A stretch of 10,876 bases of DNA, taken from assembly GCA_964636885.1 (NCBI GenBank), contig CAZWVA010000077.1:1-10876 (forward strand). Direction: 5' to 3'. This document shows positions 1 through 7,952 of the stretch, piece after piece; position 1 is the first letter of the stretch; each line of letters begins with the position of its first letter. Under the pieces are notes generated by a model, which worked only from the letters and a program-made list of their open reading frames with translations, ran no database searches and had not been told where the DNA came from. The stretch is from CAZWVA01 sp964636885. Lineage in GTDB: Bacteria > Desulfobacterota_D > UBA1144 > Nemesobacterales > CSP1-2. A program made the translations under genes and the position numbers.

Positions 1-3000
1 CTTCGACTCGACGACCACCTTTTTATAGATTCCAGTGACTTCGTCTACCTGCTCCTTCATACTTATCCCCTCTTCAAGGTCCTGGAAGCTCACACGGCCT
101 CCGACCTCGGAGATGAAGGGCGTTGTATATGGGTCCCACTCGGCAAGGAGCGTACCCTCTTTTACCCTTTGTCCCTCTTCGACCCTCAACCTCGCACCTA
201 ACACTACCGGGTATCTTTCACGTTCGTATCCCTTCTCATCCACGATCGCAAGGACCCCGGTGCGGTTGGTTACCACCAGGTTACCCTCCTTGTTTCTAAC
301 GGACTTTACACCTATAAGCTTCACAATCCCCTCGTGCTGGCTTTCAAGTGTACTCTCGGCAACCCTCTGGCTAGCGGCTCCACCTATATGGAACGTTCTC
401 ATGGTAAGCTGTGTGCCGGGCTCTCCTATAGATTGGGCAGCTATTATCCCCACGGCCTCCCCTATATTGACGAGCCTCCCTGTAGCGAGGTTTCTCCCAT
501 AGCATAGTACGCATACGCCATGCCTCGCCTCACACGTAAGAACGGATCTGATCTTCACCTCCGAAAGACTCGCGGCTTCGTCTATCTTTTTCGCCGCTTT
601 TTCATCTATCTCCTCGTTGGCCTTTACTATGAGCTCCTGCGTAACCGGATCCCTTATATCCTCTAGGGCGACACGCCCCAGGACCCTTTCGCCGACCCTG
701 TCTATGATCTCTCCACCCTCGACCAGGTCTCCAACCGTAATCCCTTCTATTGTGCCACAGTCGTATTCGGTTACCATTACATCCTGAGCGACATCTATAA
801 GCCTCCTCGTAAGATACCCCGCGTTTGCGGTCTTAAGCGCCGTATCCGCCAGCCCCTTTCTCGCACCGTGTGTCGAGATGAAATACTGAAGAACCGTAAG
901 CCCCTCACGGAAGTTCGAGGTAATTGGCGTTTCGATGATCTCCCCGGACGGCTTTGCCATGAGTCCTCTCATTCCGGCGAGCTGACGTACTTGGGTCTGG
1001 CTTCCCCTCGCTCCTGAATCGACCATCATGTATATCGGGTTAGAACTCGGCCTCCTGACCTCGCCTCCGTTTTCGTTCCTTACAATATCAACGGACAGCT
1101 CGTTCATCATTTCAAGGGCAACCTCATCGCTTGTCTTTGCCCATATGTCTATTACCTTGTTATACCTCTCTCCATCCGTGATGAGCCCCTGAGAGTACTG
1201 GTTTTGTACCCTTAATACCTCGTTGTATGCCTTTTCCAGCAACTCACTCTTCTTCTCAGGGATCGTCATATCATTTATCGATATTGAAATCCCGGCACGG
1301 GTCGAGTACTCAAATCCAAGGGTTCGCAGACGATCGGCGAGGATCACGGTGCTTTTGCCACCTGCGATTCTGAAACAGCTATCTATCAGTTCCTCTATCG
1401 CCCGCTTCGTCATCACCTTGTTCACAAGCTCAAAGGGAATCTCTTTGGGCATAATCTCGTAGAGTAGAACCCTCCCCACCGTGGTTCCATACATCTTGCC
1501 ATCGATCCTTACGTTGATCCTGGCATGGATACTGACCTCGCCGGAATCATACGCCATCCGTACCTCTCCGATCGAAGAAAACACCTTACCCTCCCCCTTC
1601 TCATAGGGGATCTCCCTCGTCATGTAATAGACACCGAGTACTATATCTTGGGTTGGAAGTATTATCGGCTTTCCATGGGCGGAAGAGAGGATGTTATTGG
1701 TTGACATGACAAGCGCCCTACACTCCGTCTGAGCCTCGATAGAGAGCGGAACGTGAACGGCCATCTGGTCTCCATCAAAATCGGCGTTGTAGGCGGGGCA
1801 AACGAGTGGATGTATCTGGATCGCCTTATCCTCGATGAGAATAGGCTCAAAGGCCTGAATGCTCAGGCGATGAAGTGTAGGAGCACGGTTAAGAAGAACT
1901 GGGTGTTCCTTTATAACCTCGTCAAGGGCATCCCAGACTATCGGTGCCTCCTGTTCGACTAGCTTCTTTGCGATCTTTATCGTTGCAGCGGCTCCCCACT
2001 TCTCAAGCTTCTGATATATAAAGGGCCTAAAGAGCTCTAGGGCCATCTGTTTGGGAAGACCGCACTGGTGGAGCTTGAGTTCAGGGCCAACAACGATAAC
2101 GGAACGTCCAGAGTAATCCACCCTCTTTCCAAGTAGGTTCTGCCTGAATCTCCCCTGTTTTCCCTTTATGATATCGCTGAGGCTCTTAAGCGGACGATGG
2201 TTATGTCCGAGAACAGGCCTTCCTCGGCGGCCGTTCTCAAAGAGGGCATCCACCGCTTCCTGGAGCATCCTCTTCTCGTTTCTAACTATAATATCGGGTG
2301 CACCGAGTTCGAGTAGCTTCTTAAGACGGTTGTTTCTATTTATCACCCTCCTGTATAGGTCGTTTAGATCTGAGGTAGCAAACCTTCCGCCATCTAGGGG
2401 AACCAGGGGTCTTAGATCGGGAGGAAGTACGGGGATCCTGGTAAGGATCATCCACTCTGGCCGATTCTTGGATTGTCTGAACGCCTCGACTATCCTAAGC
2501 CTCTTTGCGATTCTAGCCCTTTTTATTGGGGAGGAGGCGCTTTTCATCTCGACCCTCAACTGCTCGGAGAGCTCGACGAGGTCGATCTTCTTCAGCATCT
2601 CCCTTATCGTTTCGGCACCCATCCCAACCTTGAATGTGGGTCCGTATTCCTCAATCAGCTTTCTATACCTATCCTCGCTAAGGACCTCGCCAAACCTGAG
2701 CCTTGTTCCACCTGGGTCGAGAACCACATAGGCCTCGTAGTAGAGAACCTTTTCCAGGTCCTTCAGTGTCATATCTAGAAGCATACCGATCCTGCTTGGA
2801 ATACTCCTCAGGAACCAGATGTGGGCAACGGGGGAGGAGAGTTCAATATGGCCCATTCTTTCCCGTCTAACCTTACTCGATATCACCTCTACACCGCATT
2901 TTTCACAGGTGTGACCTCTGTGCTTTAGCCTCTTGTACTTGCCGCATAGGCACTCATAGTCCTTTACCGGACCGAATATCTTCGCGCAAAATAGACCGCC

Positions 3001-3156
3001 TCTTTCGGGTTTAAATGTCCTATAGTTTATGGTCTCGGGTTTCCTAACCTCTCCGTGGGACCACTCCTTGATCTTTTCAGGAGAAGCGATAGAGATCTTT
3101 ACCGCAGTATACTCCGAAGGATTCTTGGGTTTTTCAAAAAGGGTATCTATATCCAC
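1..3156 (-). CDS. rpoC: RNA polymerase subunit beta' (3'-truncated by window edge)
   Basis: Beta' subunit of DNA-dependent RNA polymerase, carrying the catalytic magnesium site. The frame is open for 1,052 codons from a GTG start to the left edge; the family is about 1,400 residues, so roughly the last 350 are outside. Seen in order: N-terminal zinc site C69, C71, C84, C87 (CLCGKY...CEKCG); active-site loop NADFDGDQMAVH at 457-468, with the three metal-binding Asp at 459, 461 and 463; bridge-helix region KTANAGYLTRRLIDVAQDV; second zinc site C800, C875, C882, C885; trigger loop around MRTFHIGG (919-926). After the trigger loop an SI3-type insertion begins (WDPYTTPFISEV, DEVTGIYKKVVV). The GTG lies 2 nt after the rpoB stop, with GGGAGGGAG 6 nt upstream inside rpoB; this is the only well-placed start. 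No internal stop or frameshift was found when every codon was read from position 1740 to the edge. Confidence 0.98.
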   Translation of the reverse strand, partial: MDIDTLFEKPKNPSEYTAVKISIASPEKIKEWSHGEVRKPETINYRTFKPERGGLFCAKIFGPVKDYECLCGKYKRLKHRGHTCEKCGVEVISSKVRRERMGHIELSSPVAHIWFLRSIPSRIGMLLDMTLKDLEKVLYYEAYVVLDPGGTRLRFGEVLSEDRYRKLIEEYGPTFKVGMGAETIREMLKKIDLVELSEQLRVEMKSASSPIKRARIAKRLRIVEAFRQSKNRPEWMILTRIPVLPPDLRPLVPLDGGRFATSDLNDLYRRVINRNNRLKKLLELGAPDIIVRNEKRMLQEAVDALFENGRRGRPVLGHNHRPLKSLSDIIKGKQGRFRQNLLGKRVDYSGRSVIVVGPELKLHQCGLPKQMALELFRPFIYQKLEKWGAAATIKIAKKLVEQEAPIVWDALDEVIKEHPVLLNRAPTLHRLSIQAFEPILIEDKAIQIHPLVCPAYNADFDGDQMAVHVPLSIEAQTECRALVMSTNNILSSAHGKPIILPTQDIVLGVYYMTREIPYEKGEGKVFSSIGEVRMAYDSGEVSIHARINVRIDGKMYGTTVGRVLLYEIMPKEIPFELVNKVMTKRAIEELIDSCFRIAGGKSTVILADRLRTLGFEYSTRAGISISINDMTIPEKKSELLEKAYNEVLRVQNQYSQGLITDGERYNKVIDIWAKTSDEVALEMMNELSVDIVRNENGGEVRRPSSNPIYMMVDSGARGSQTQVRQLAGMRGLMAKPSGEIIETPITSNFREGLTVLQYFISTHGARKGLADTALKTANAGYLTRRLIDVAQDVMVTEYDCGTIEGITVGDLVEGGEIIDRVGERVLGRVALEDIRDPVTQELIVKANEEIDEKAAKKIDEAASLSEVKIRSVLTCEARHGVCVLCYGRNLATGRLVNIGEAVGIIAAQSIGEPGTQLTMRTFHIGGAASQRVAESTLESQHEGIVKLIGVKSVRNKEGNLVVTNRTGVLAIVDEKGYERERYPVVLGARLRVEEGQRVKEGTLLAEWDPYTTPFISEVGGRVSFQDLEEGISMKEQVDEVTGIYKKVVVESK

Positions 3157-3158
3157 TT

Positions 3159-6100
3159 TTATCTCCCTCCCTTTTGTCTTTGTAATTCCTTAGCCCCTTC
3201 TTGACCGTTCTCTTCGAGAAGTTCAACATCCAGGGCGAGTGCCTGGAGTTCTTTCTGAAGAACCTTAAACGATTCAGGAAGACCGGGTTCAAAGTTCATA
3301 TCGCCCTTTACGATGGAATCGAATATCCGGGTTCTTCCAACCACGTCATCCGACTTCACCGTAAGAAACTCCTGAAGCGTATAAGCGGCTCCATAGGCCT
3401 CCAGTGCCCAAACCTCCATTTCTCCTAGCCTTTGACCACCAAAGTGGGCTTTTCCGCCGAGTGGCTGCTGAGTGACAAGAGAATAAGGCCCTATTGCCCT
3501 TGCATGGATCTTCTCCTCAACGAGGTGATGGAGTTTCAGCATGTACATAACGCCAACGGCTACCTTCTGGTCAAAGGGCTCACCGGTACGTCCGTCAAAT
3601 AGTATGGTCTTACCGTCTTCGGGAAGACCTGCCTTATTTAACATATCCTTTATTTCCCTCTCACTAGCGCCGTCAAACACGGGCGAGTCCACGGGGATCC
3701 CGTCTTTCAGCCTTCTTACAAGTTCGATCAACTGCTCGTCATCTATCTCATCGATGTAACTACCCAGATCCTTTGAACCGTAGATGTCCTTTAGCTTCCT
3801 TCTAAGTGACGCCGGACTGAACTCGTTCTCAATATACTCGTTTAACTGACGACCGAGTTCCTTCGCAGCCCAACCCAGATGGGTCTCAAGAATCTGCCCT
3901 ACGTTCATCCTCGAAGGGACGCCCAGGGGATTTAGTACCATATCCACAGGGGTTCCATCGGGAAGATAGGGCATATCCTCTTCTGGAAGTATCTTTGATA
4001 TAACCCCCTTATTTCCATGCCTTCCGGCCATCTTATCGCCCACCTGAAGCTTTCTCTTAACCGCAACATATACCTTAACGACCTTTAAGACCCCCGGTGG
4101 CAGTTCATCGGGTCGGGTTAGCTTGTTGATCTTATTGTCGTAAACCATCTTTATTAGATCGATCTGCTCAAGGGTCTTTTCTATAATCCTTTTTATCTCG
4201 GACTCTATAGCCTCCCCCTTCTCTATGCCGATATCGGCTAACTTCTCAAACGGGATGGATTCGAGAATCTCCTCGGTTATCTTGTCTCCTTTCTTTATAA
4301 TGGCTCTTCTATTGAGGGTGAGTCTTCCAGAGGCCGTTTTGCCTACAACCAATGATTTTATCCTCTGGATCGCATCGCTTTTTAAGATCTTTATTTCATC
4401 ATCCCTGTCCTGTTTGAGGCGGGTCACCTCGTAATCCTCTATGATTTTTGCCCTTTCGTCCTTACTCACGATTCTCGATATGAGCATCTTCACATCTATA
4501 ATGGTACCGGAAACCCCAGGGGGTACCCTTAGAGATGTGTCTTTTACGTCTCCAGCTTTATCACCGAAAATAGCCCTAAGCAGTCGCTCCTCGGGGGAAA
4601 GCTGGGTCTCACCTTTGGGTGAGATCTTTCCAACGAGTATATCACCTGGCTTAACCTCGGCTCCTATCCTTATTATCCCGCTTTCATCCAGATTCCTTAG
4701 GGCCTCTTCCCCTACGTTCGGTATATCCCTTGTGATCTCCTCCCTTCCGAGTTTCGTCTCACGGGCCACGCATTCGAATTCCTCAATGTGAATAGACGTG
4801 AATCTGTCTTCCTTAACCAGTCTCTCACTTATGAGGATCGCATCCTCGAAGTTATAGCCGCCCCACGGCATAAAGGCCACTAGCACGTTCTGGCCGAGGG
4901 CGAGTTCTCCACTGTCCGTCGAAGGCCCGTCGGCGATGATCTGCCCCTGCCTGATCCTCTGTCCCTTCCTGACAATGGGTCTTTGATTCCAGCATGTGTT
5001 TTGATTGGACCTTTGAAACTTTATCAGATTATAGATATCAACCCCTCCGTCCCCCCCACCGTTACCAGTTGCCCTTACGACTATCCTTGCCGCATCCACG
5101 TATTCCACGATCCCATCTCTTTCGGCTACGACCGTGACACCGGAATCCTTAGCCACCGTCTTTTCCATGCCCGTTCCAACAAGAGGGGCACTGGTGCGGA
5201 CAAGTGGAACCGCCTGACGCTGCATGTTGGAACCCATGAGAGCACGGTTCGCATCGTCGTGCTCGAGAAATGGTATAAGGGACGCCGAAACAGAAACGAG
5301 CTGTGCAGGAGAAACATCCATGAGTTCGACCCTATTGGATTCAACCATGAGAAACTCACCTCTATGGCGTGCGGAGACGATGTCGGATTTGAAACGGCCC
5401 TCCTCGTCCAGAGGGGCATTCGCTTGAGCTATTACGTATTTCTCCTCCTCAAGGGCATTCAGATAGACGATCTCGTTTGTGACCCTTCCGTTCTTTACGA
5501 CCCTGTAAGGGGTCTGAATGAACCCGTATTCGTTTATCTTCGCGTATGTACTAAGACTCGATATAAGACCGATATTAGGCCCCTCGGGGGTTTCAATCGG
5601 ACATATCCTTCCGTAATGCGATGAATGGACGTCTCGGACCTCAAATCCGGCCCGCTCCCGTGTAAGACCGCCGGGGCCAAGGGCGCTAAGCCTCCTTTTA
5701 TGAGTGACTTCGGACAGCGGGTTTGTTTGATCCATAAACTGAGAGAGCTGCCCAGTGGCAAAAAACTCCTTTACGACGGCGATAACCGTTTTGGGGATAA
5801 GAAGCTCGCTTGGCATGAGGTTCTCTACGGTCTGGTAACCCATCTTCTCTTTTACAGACCTCGCAAGCCTATCGAGACCATGGTAAAGGCGGTCCTCTAT
5901 GAGTTCCCCAACCGTACGTACCCTCCTGTTGCCAAGATGGTCTATATCATCGGTTGTCCCCCTTCCGCCTTTGAGGTTGAGGAGATACCTGATGGTCTCG
6001 ACTATATCCGCCTTTGTGAGCGTGAGAACGTCATCCGAGATCCCGTGGTTCAGTTTGTAATTTATCTTTATACGACCCACTTTGGAAAGCCTATAGGTAT

Positions 6101-7304
6101 CGGGGTTAAAGAACATGTTGTCGAAGAAGGTTTCTGCAACACTCAAGGTAGAAGGGTCGGTTGGTCTAAATTTTTTATAGATCTCTATAATCGCTTCCTC
6201 GCGTGTCTTAACCTTGTCCGCAAGAAGGGTATTTCTAAGCGAAGCTACAACGGAAACGTTGTCTATATAGAAGACCTTAAACTCTGTTATCCCACGGGAT
6301 CTTAAATCCTCAAGCTTCTCTTCCGTGATCTCCTCGTTAAAGTTAACGATAACCTCTCCGGTGCTTTCGTCAACGATGTCATCCGTAGACACCCTACCTA
6401 TTACATCGCTTACCTGAATCGGAATCCTATCTACCTGTGCCTGTGTGAGTTTTTCGATGAGATTCCTTACAAACCTCCTTCCCTTTTTAACCAAGACCTC
6501 CCCTGTTTTTGGATTCACTATGTCAGCGGACGCCCTTTGGAAAGGGAGGACTTCGGTATTTACGCTCTTTTTTATCCCGTCTGGCTCTAGATACACGGTT
6601 TCTGTTGGATAAAAATCAAGCATAATCTCTTTGGCACTATAACCAAGGGCCTTGAGAAGCACCGTGACGAGAAACCTCTTCTTTCTATCTATTCTCACAT
6701 GGAATAGGTCCTTGGAGTCGAATTCAAAATCAAGCCACCTTCCATCCTGTGGAACTATCCTGGCCGAGAAAGAAACCCTTCCAACGGCTTGGTCTTTACT
6801 CTTTACCTGATCAAAAAACACCCCCGGCGATCTGTGAAGCTGGTTGACGATAGCCCTCTCGGTGCCGTTTATTATAAAAGAGCCGTTTGAGGTCATAAGC
6901 GGAATTTCACCGAAGTAAACCTCCTGCTCCTTTACATCCCTTATCGTACGCTCCCCGCCAGGGCTTGATGGGACATCCCATATTACAAGGCGAAACGTAA
7001 CATAAAGCGGAGCAACATAGGTATACCCCTTTAACCTACATTCGCTGGGCTCATACTTTGGTTTATCGAAACGGTAGCTTACATACTCAAGAGAGGCTTT
7101 TCCGTTATAATCCTCTATTGGAAACACCATCTTAAAGGCACGATGAAGCCCTATATCCTTCCTCTCTTCAGGTTTTACATCGCGTTGAAGAAAATCCTCG
7201 TAGGACTTAATCTGGACCTCAAGAAGGTGCGGTATCGCAAGAACAGAAGGTATTTTTGAAAAGCTCTTTCTCAATTTATAGGATTCTATTACCTCAAAGC
7301 TCAA
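3159..7304 (-). CDS. rpoB: RNA polymerase subunit beta
   Basis: Beta subunit of RNA polymerase, 1,381 residues against 1,342 in E. coli. It binds nucleotide, RNA and rifampicin, and pairs with beta' to form the active cleft. Seen: rifampicin region QLSQFMDQTNPLSEVTHKRR with Q522, D525, H535 and S540 (E. coli Q513, D516, H526, S531), all the usual sensitive-type residues; ETPEGPNIGLI just after; GYNFEDAI with E820-D821 (E. coli E813-D814); GDKMAGRHGNKGV with the active-site lysines K1091 and K1099 (E. coli K1065, K1073); C-terminal GGQRLGEMEVWALEAYGAA. Large insertions matching beta-i4 (roughly 235-355) and beta-i9 (roughly 945-1070) are present. The start is TTG: an in-frame stop lies a few codons upstream, and AGGGGGAG sits 8 nt before it. 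The last residues (KGGR) are encoded by the rpoC ribosome-binding sequence. Confidence 0.99.
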   Translation of the reverse strand: MSFEVIESYKLRKSFSKIPSVLAIPHLLEVQIKSYEDFLQRDVKPEERKDIGLHRAFKMVFPIEDYNGKASLEYVSYRFDKPKYEPSECRLKGYTYVAPLYVTFRLVIWDVPSSPGGERTIRDVKEQEVYFGEIPLMTSNGSFIINGTERAIVNQLHRSPGVFFDQVKSKDQAVGRVSFSARIVPQDGRWLDFEFDSKDLFHVRIDRKKRFLVTVLLKALGYSAKEIMLDFYPTETVYLEPDGIKKSVNTEVLPFQRASADIVNPKTGEVLVKKGRRFVRNLIEKLTQAQVDRIPIQVSDVIGRVSTDDIVDESTGEVIVNFNEEITEEKLEDLRSRGITEFKVFYIDNVSVVASLRNTLLADKVKTREEAIIEIYKKFRPTDPSTLSVAETFFDNMFFNPDTYRLSKVGRIKINYKLNHGISDDVLTLTKADIVETIRYLLNLKGGRGTTDDIDHLGNRRVRTVGELIEDRLYHGLDRLARSVKEKMGYQTVENLMPSELLIPKTVIAVVKEFFATGQLSQFMDQTNPLSEVTHKRRLSALGPGGLTRERAGFEVRDVHSSHYGRICPIETPEGPNIGLISSLSTYAKINEYGFIQTPYRVVKNGRVTNEIVYLNALEEEKYVIAQANAPLDEEGRFKSDIVSARHRGEFLMVESNRVELMDVSPAQLVSVSASLIPFLEHDDANRALMGSNMQRQAVPLVRTSAPLVGTGMEKTVAKDSGVTVVAERDGIVEYVDAARIVVRATGNGGGDGGVDIYNLIKFQRSNQNTCWNQRPIVRKGQRIRQGQIIADGPSTDSGELALGQNVLVAFMPWGGYNFEDAILISERLVKEDRFTSIHIEEFECVARETKLGREEITRDIPNVGEEALRNLDESGIIRIGAEVKPGDILVGKISPKGETQLSPEERLLRAIFGDKAGDVKDTSLRVPPGVSGTIIDVKMLISRIVSKDERAKIIEDYEVTRLKQDRDDEIKILKSDAIQRIKSLVVGKTASGRLTLNRRAIIKKGDKITEEILESIPFEKLADIGIEKGEAIESEIKRIIEKTLEQIDLIKMVYDNKINKLTRPDELPPGVLKVVKVYVAVKRKLQVGDKMAGRHGNKGVISKILPEEDMPYLPDGTPVDMVLNPLGVPSRMNVGQILETHLGWAAKELGRQLNEYIENEFSPASLRRKLKDIYGSKDLGSYIDEIDDEQLIELVRRLKDGIPVDSPVFDGASEREIKDMLNKAGLPEDGKTILFDGRTGEPFDQKVAVGVMYMLKLHHLVEEKIHARAIGPYSLVTQQPLGGKAHFGGQRLGEMEVWALEAYGAAYTLQEFLTVKSDDVVGRTRIFDSIVKGDMNFEPGLPESFKVLQKELQALALDVELLEENGQEGAKELQRQKGGR
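3163..3171 (-). promoter_or_regulatory. Ribosome-binding site of rpoC inside rpoB
   Basis: GGGAGGGAG in mRNA sense, 6 nt before the GTG start of rpoC, wholly within the last codons of rpoB. It fixes the rpoC start and implies that ribosomes finishing rpoB cross it, which suggests translational coupling of the two large subunits (inference). Confidence 0.8.
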
Positions 7305-7312
7305 CTCACTTT

Positions 7313-7320
7313 CTCCCCCT
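7313..7320 (-). promoter_or_regulatory. Ribosome-binding site of rpoB
   Basis: AGGGGGAG in mRNA sense, 8 nt before the TTG start of rpoB. It decides the start: the nearby GTG (7309-7307) is out of frame and meets a stop two codons on, and no ATG is available in frame upstream. Confidence 0.75.
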
Positions 7321-7345
7321 TTTTATTTTTAACAAAAAGGACACA

Positions 7346-7409
7346 CTAAAGGTCAAGAACCTCTCTTCTATTATAAAGGGTTACTCGACTCTTGAGCGAT
7401 ATCCTTTAG
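7346..7409 (-). other. Bulged long-range inverted repeat between rplL and rpoB
   Basis: In plus-strand terms the left arm CTAAAGGTCAAGA (7346-7358) is the reverse complement of TCTTGA (7390-7395) plus CCTTTAG (7403-7409). This gives 13 base pairs interrupted by one 7-nt bulge (7396-7402), closing a 31-nt loop. No G-U pairs are needed. It lies in the 124-nt gap ahead of rpoB, where E. coli has a partial attenuator and an RNase III cleavage site. A processing or attenuation role is inferred from position only. No T-run follows the 3' arm in mRNA sense closely enough for a classical terminator. Confidence 0.45.
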
Positions 7410-7428
7410 AAACGAACAAAAAAAACCT

Positions 7429-7830
7429 TTAAACGATCTCAACCGTTGCTCCAGCCTCTTCCAGTTTCTTTTTCATGTTCTCGGCCTCCTCCTTCTTCAC
7501 ACCTTCTTTTACGGTCTTTGGAGCCCCTTCCACTAGTTCCTTGGCCTCCTTAAGACCAAGAGCGGTAAGCTCCCTTACGACCTTAATCACCTGGATCTTG
7601 TTATCGCCTACCGCTTTTAGCACAACATTAAACTCCGTCTTCTCAGCCTCAGCGGCCTTTGCTTCTCCACCTGCCTCGGCACCCGCCACCGCACCAGCGA
7701 CCATGGCCACCTGAGGTGCAGCCGCCTTAACGCCGAACCTCTCCTCGATCTCCTTTATCAACTCCGAGATCTCGAGCATACTCGCGCGCTCAAGATAGGA
7801 GATAACATCTGCTCTTGTAACCTCTGCCAT
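7429..7830 (-). CDS. rplL: 50S ribosomal protein L7/L12
   Basis: Stalk protein of the large subunit. It is present in several copies per ribosome, anchored by L10, and recruits the GTPase factors EF-Tu, EF-G and IF2. 133 residues (the family is usually 120-130). Residues 1-33 form the helical dimerisation domain (EISELIKEIEERFGV at 20-34). Residues 35-63 are an Ala/Gly/Glu-rich flexible hinge. From about 64 comes the globular factor-binding domain, with EFNVVLKAVGDNKIQVIK and the signature LGLKEAKELVEGAP (91-104), ending ATVEIV. The ATG start follows a full-consensus ribosome-binding site, fitting the need for excess synthesis over L10. The gene sits 116 nt after rplJ and 124 nt before rpoB, the standard order. 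Confidence 0.99.
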   Translation of the reverse strand: MAEVTRADVISYLERASMLEISELIKEIEERFGVKAAAPQVAMVAGAVAGAEAGGEAKAAEAEKTEFNVVLKAVGDNKIQVIKVVRELTALGLKEAKELVEGAPKTVKEGVKKEEAENMKKKLEEAGATVEIV

Positions 7831-7946
7831 TTTTCTTAAAACCTCCTTAGTTTTTTAATAATCGGTTCTTATACTCATTCGTCTAATCCGACTAAACCTA
7901 ACCGCTGAATAAAACCCATTAATCCGTATAGCTCTACTTTATAGCC
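7831..7946 (-). other. rplJ-rplL intergenic leader (116 nt)
   Basis: Non-coding gap holding the rplL ribosome-binding site and, at its upstream end, most of a 13-bp tandem repeat. In mRNA sense a weak promoter-like pair is visible (TTTAGT, 17 nt, TATAAG, about 35-70 nt before rplL), but the -35 matches only 3 of 6. A 5-bp CGGTT/AACCG closing stem spans much of the same stretch. Neither is strong enough to call as a promoter or defined RNA structure. Confidence 0.4.
7841..7848 (-). promoter_or_regulatory. Full-consensus Shine-Dalgarno of rplL
   Basis: AAGGAGGT in mRNA sense, an eight-base match to the 16S anti-Shine-Dalgarno, with 10 nt to the ATG of rplL. It is the strongest ribosome-binding site in the window, consistent with L7/L12 being made in multiple copies per ribosome. 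Confidence 0.85.
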
Positions 7947-7952
7947 CTACTT
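7927..7952 (-). repeat. 13-bp tandem duplication over the rplJ stop codon
   Basis: Two adjacent copies, TATAGCTCTACTT (7927-7939) and TATAGCCCTACTT (7940-7952), differ at one base. The right copy contains the rplJ stop codon (TAG in mRNA sense); the left copy lies just 3' of it. The simplest reading is a slippage duplication of the gene end (inference). Confidence 0.8.

Noticed and set aside
2168..2731. Plus-strand open frame of 187 residues antisense to rpoC
   Set aside because: Ser/Leu-rich mirror of rpoC codons; rpoC is open and conserved throughout.
3154..3161. rpoB-rpoC junction as a possible fusion or frameshift site
   Set aside because: There is a clear TAA stop for rpoB and a separate GTG start with its own ribosome-binding site; this is normal for the pair, and no fusion is needed.
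4983..6305. Two consecutive plus-strand open frames (213 and 226 residues) antisense to rpoB
   Set aside because: They are codon-aligned opposite rpoB, where stops arise only from sense TTA, CTA or TCA codons, which are scarce here. The translations have no recognisable domain, and rpoB is unambiguous.
7325..7385. Possible promoter before rpoB (TTGACC with an A/T-rich -10 region; also a TATAAT at 7371-7376 in mRNA sense)
   Set aside because: TTGACC has only TTAAAA or GTTAAA at the right spacing, and the TATAAT hexamer lacks a -35 match. In an A/T-rich gap these matches are expected by chance.
7415..7445. Possible terminator just after rplL (T8 in mRNA sense)
   Set aside because: The only upstream stem is 4 bp (AACG/CGTT), and it is 6 nt from the T run. 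That is too weak for an intrinsic terminator, and rpoB must be transcribed through it.
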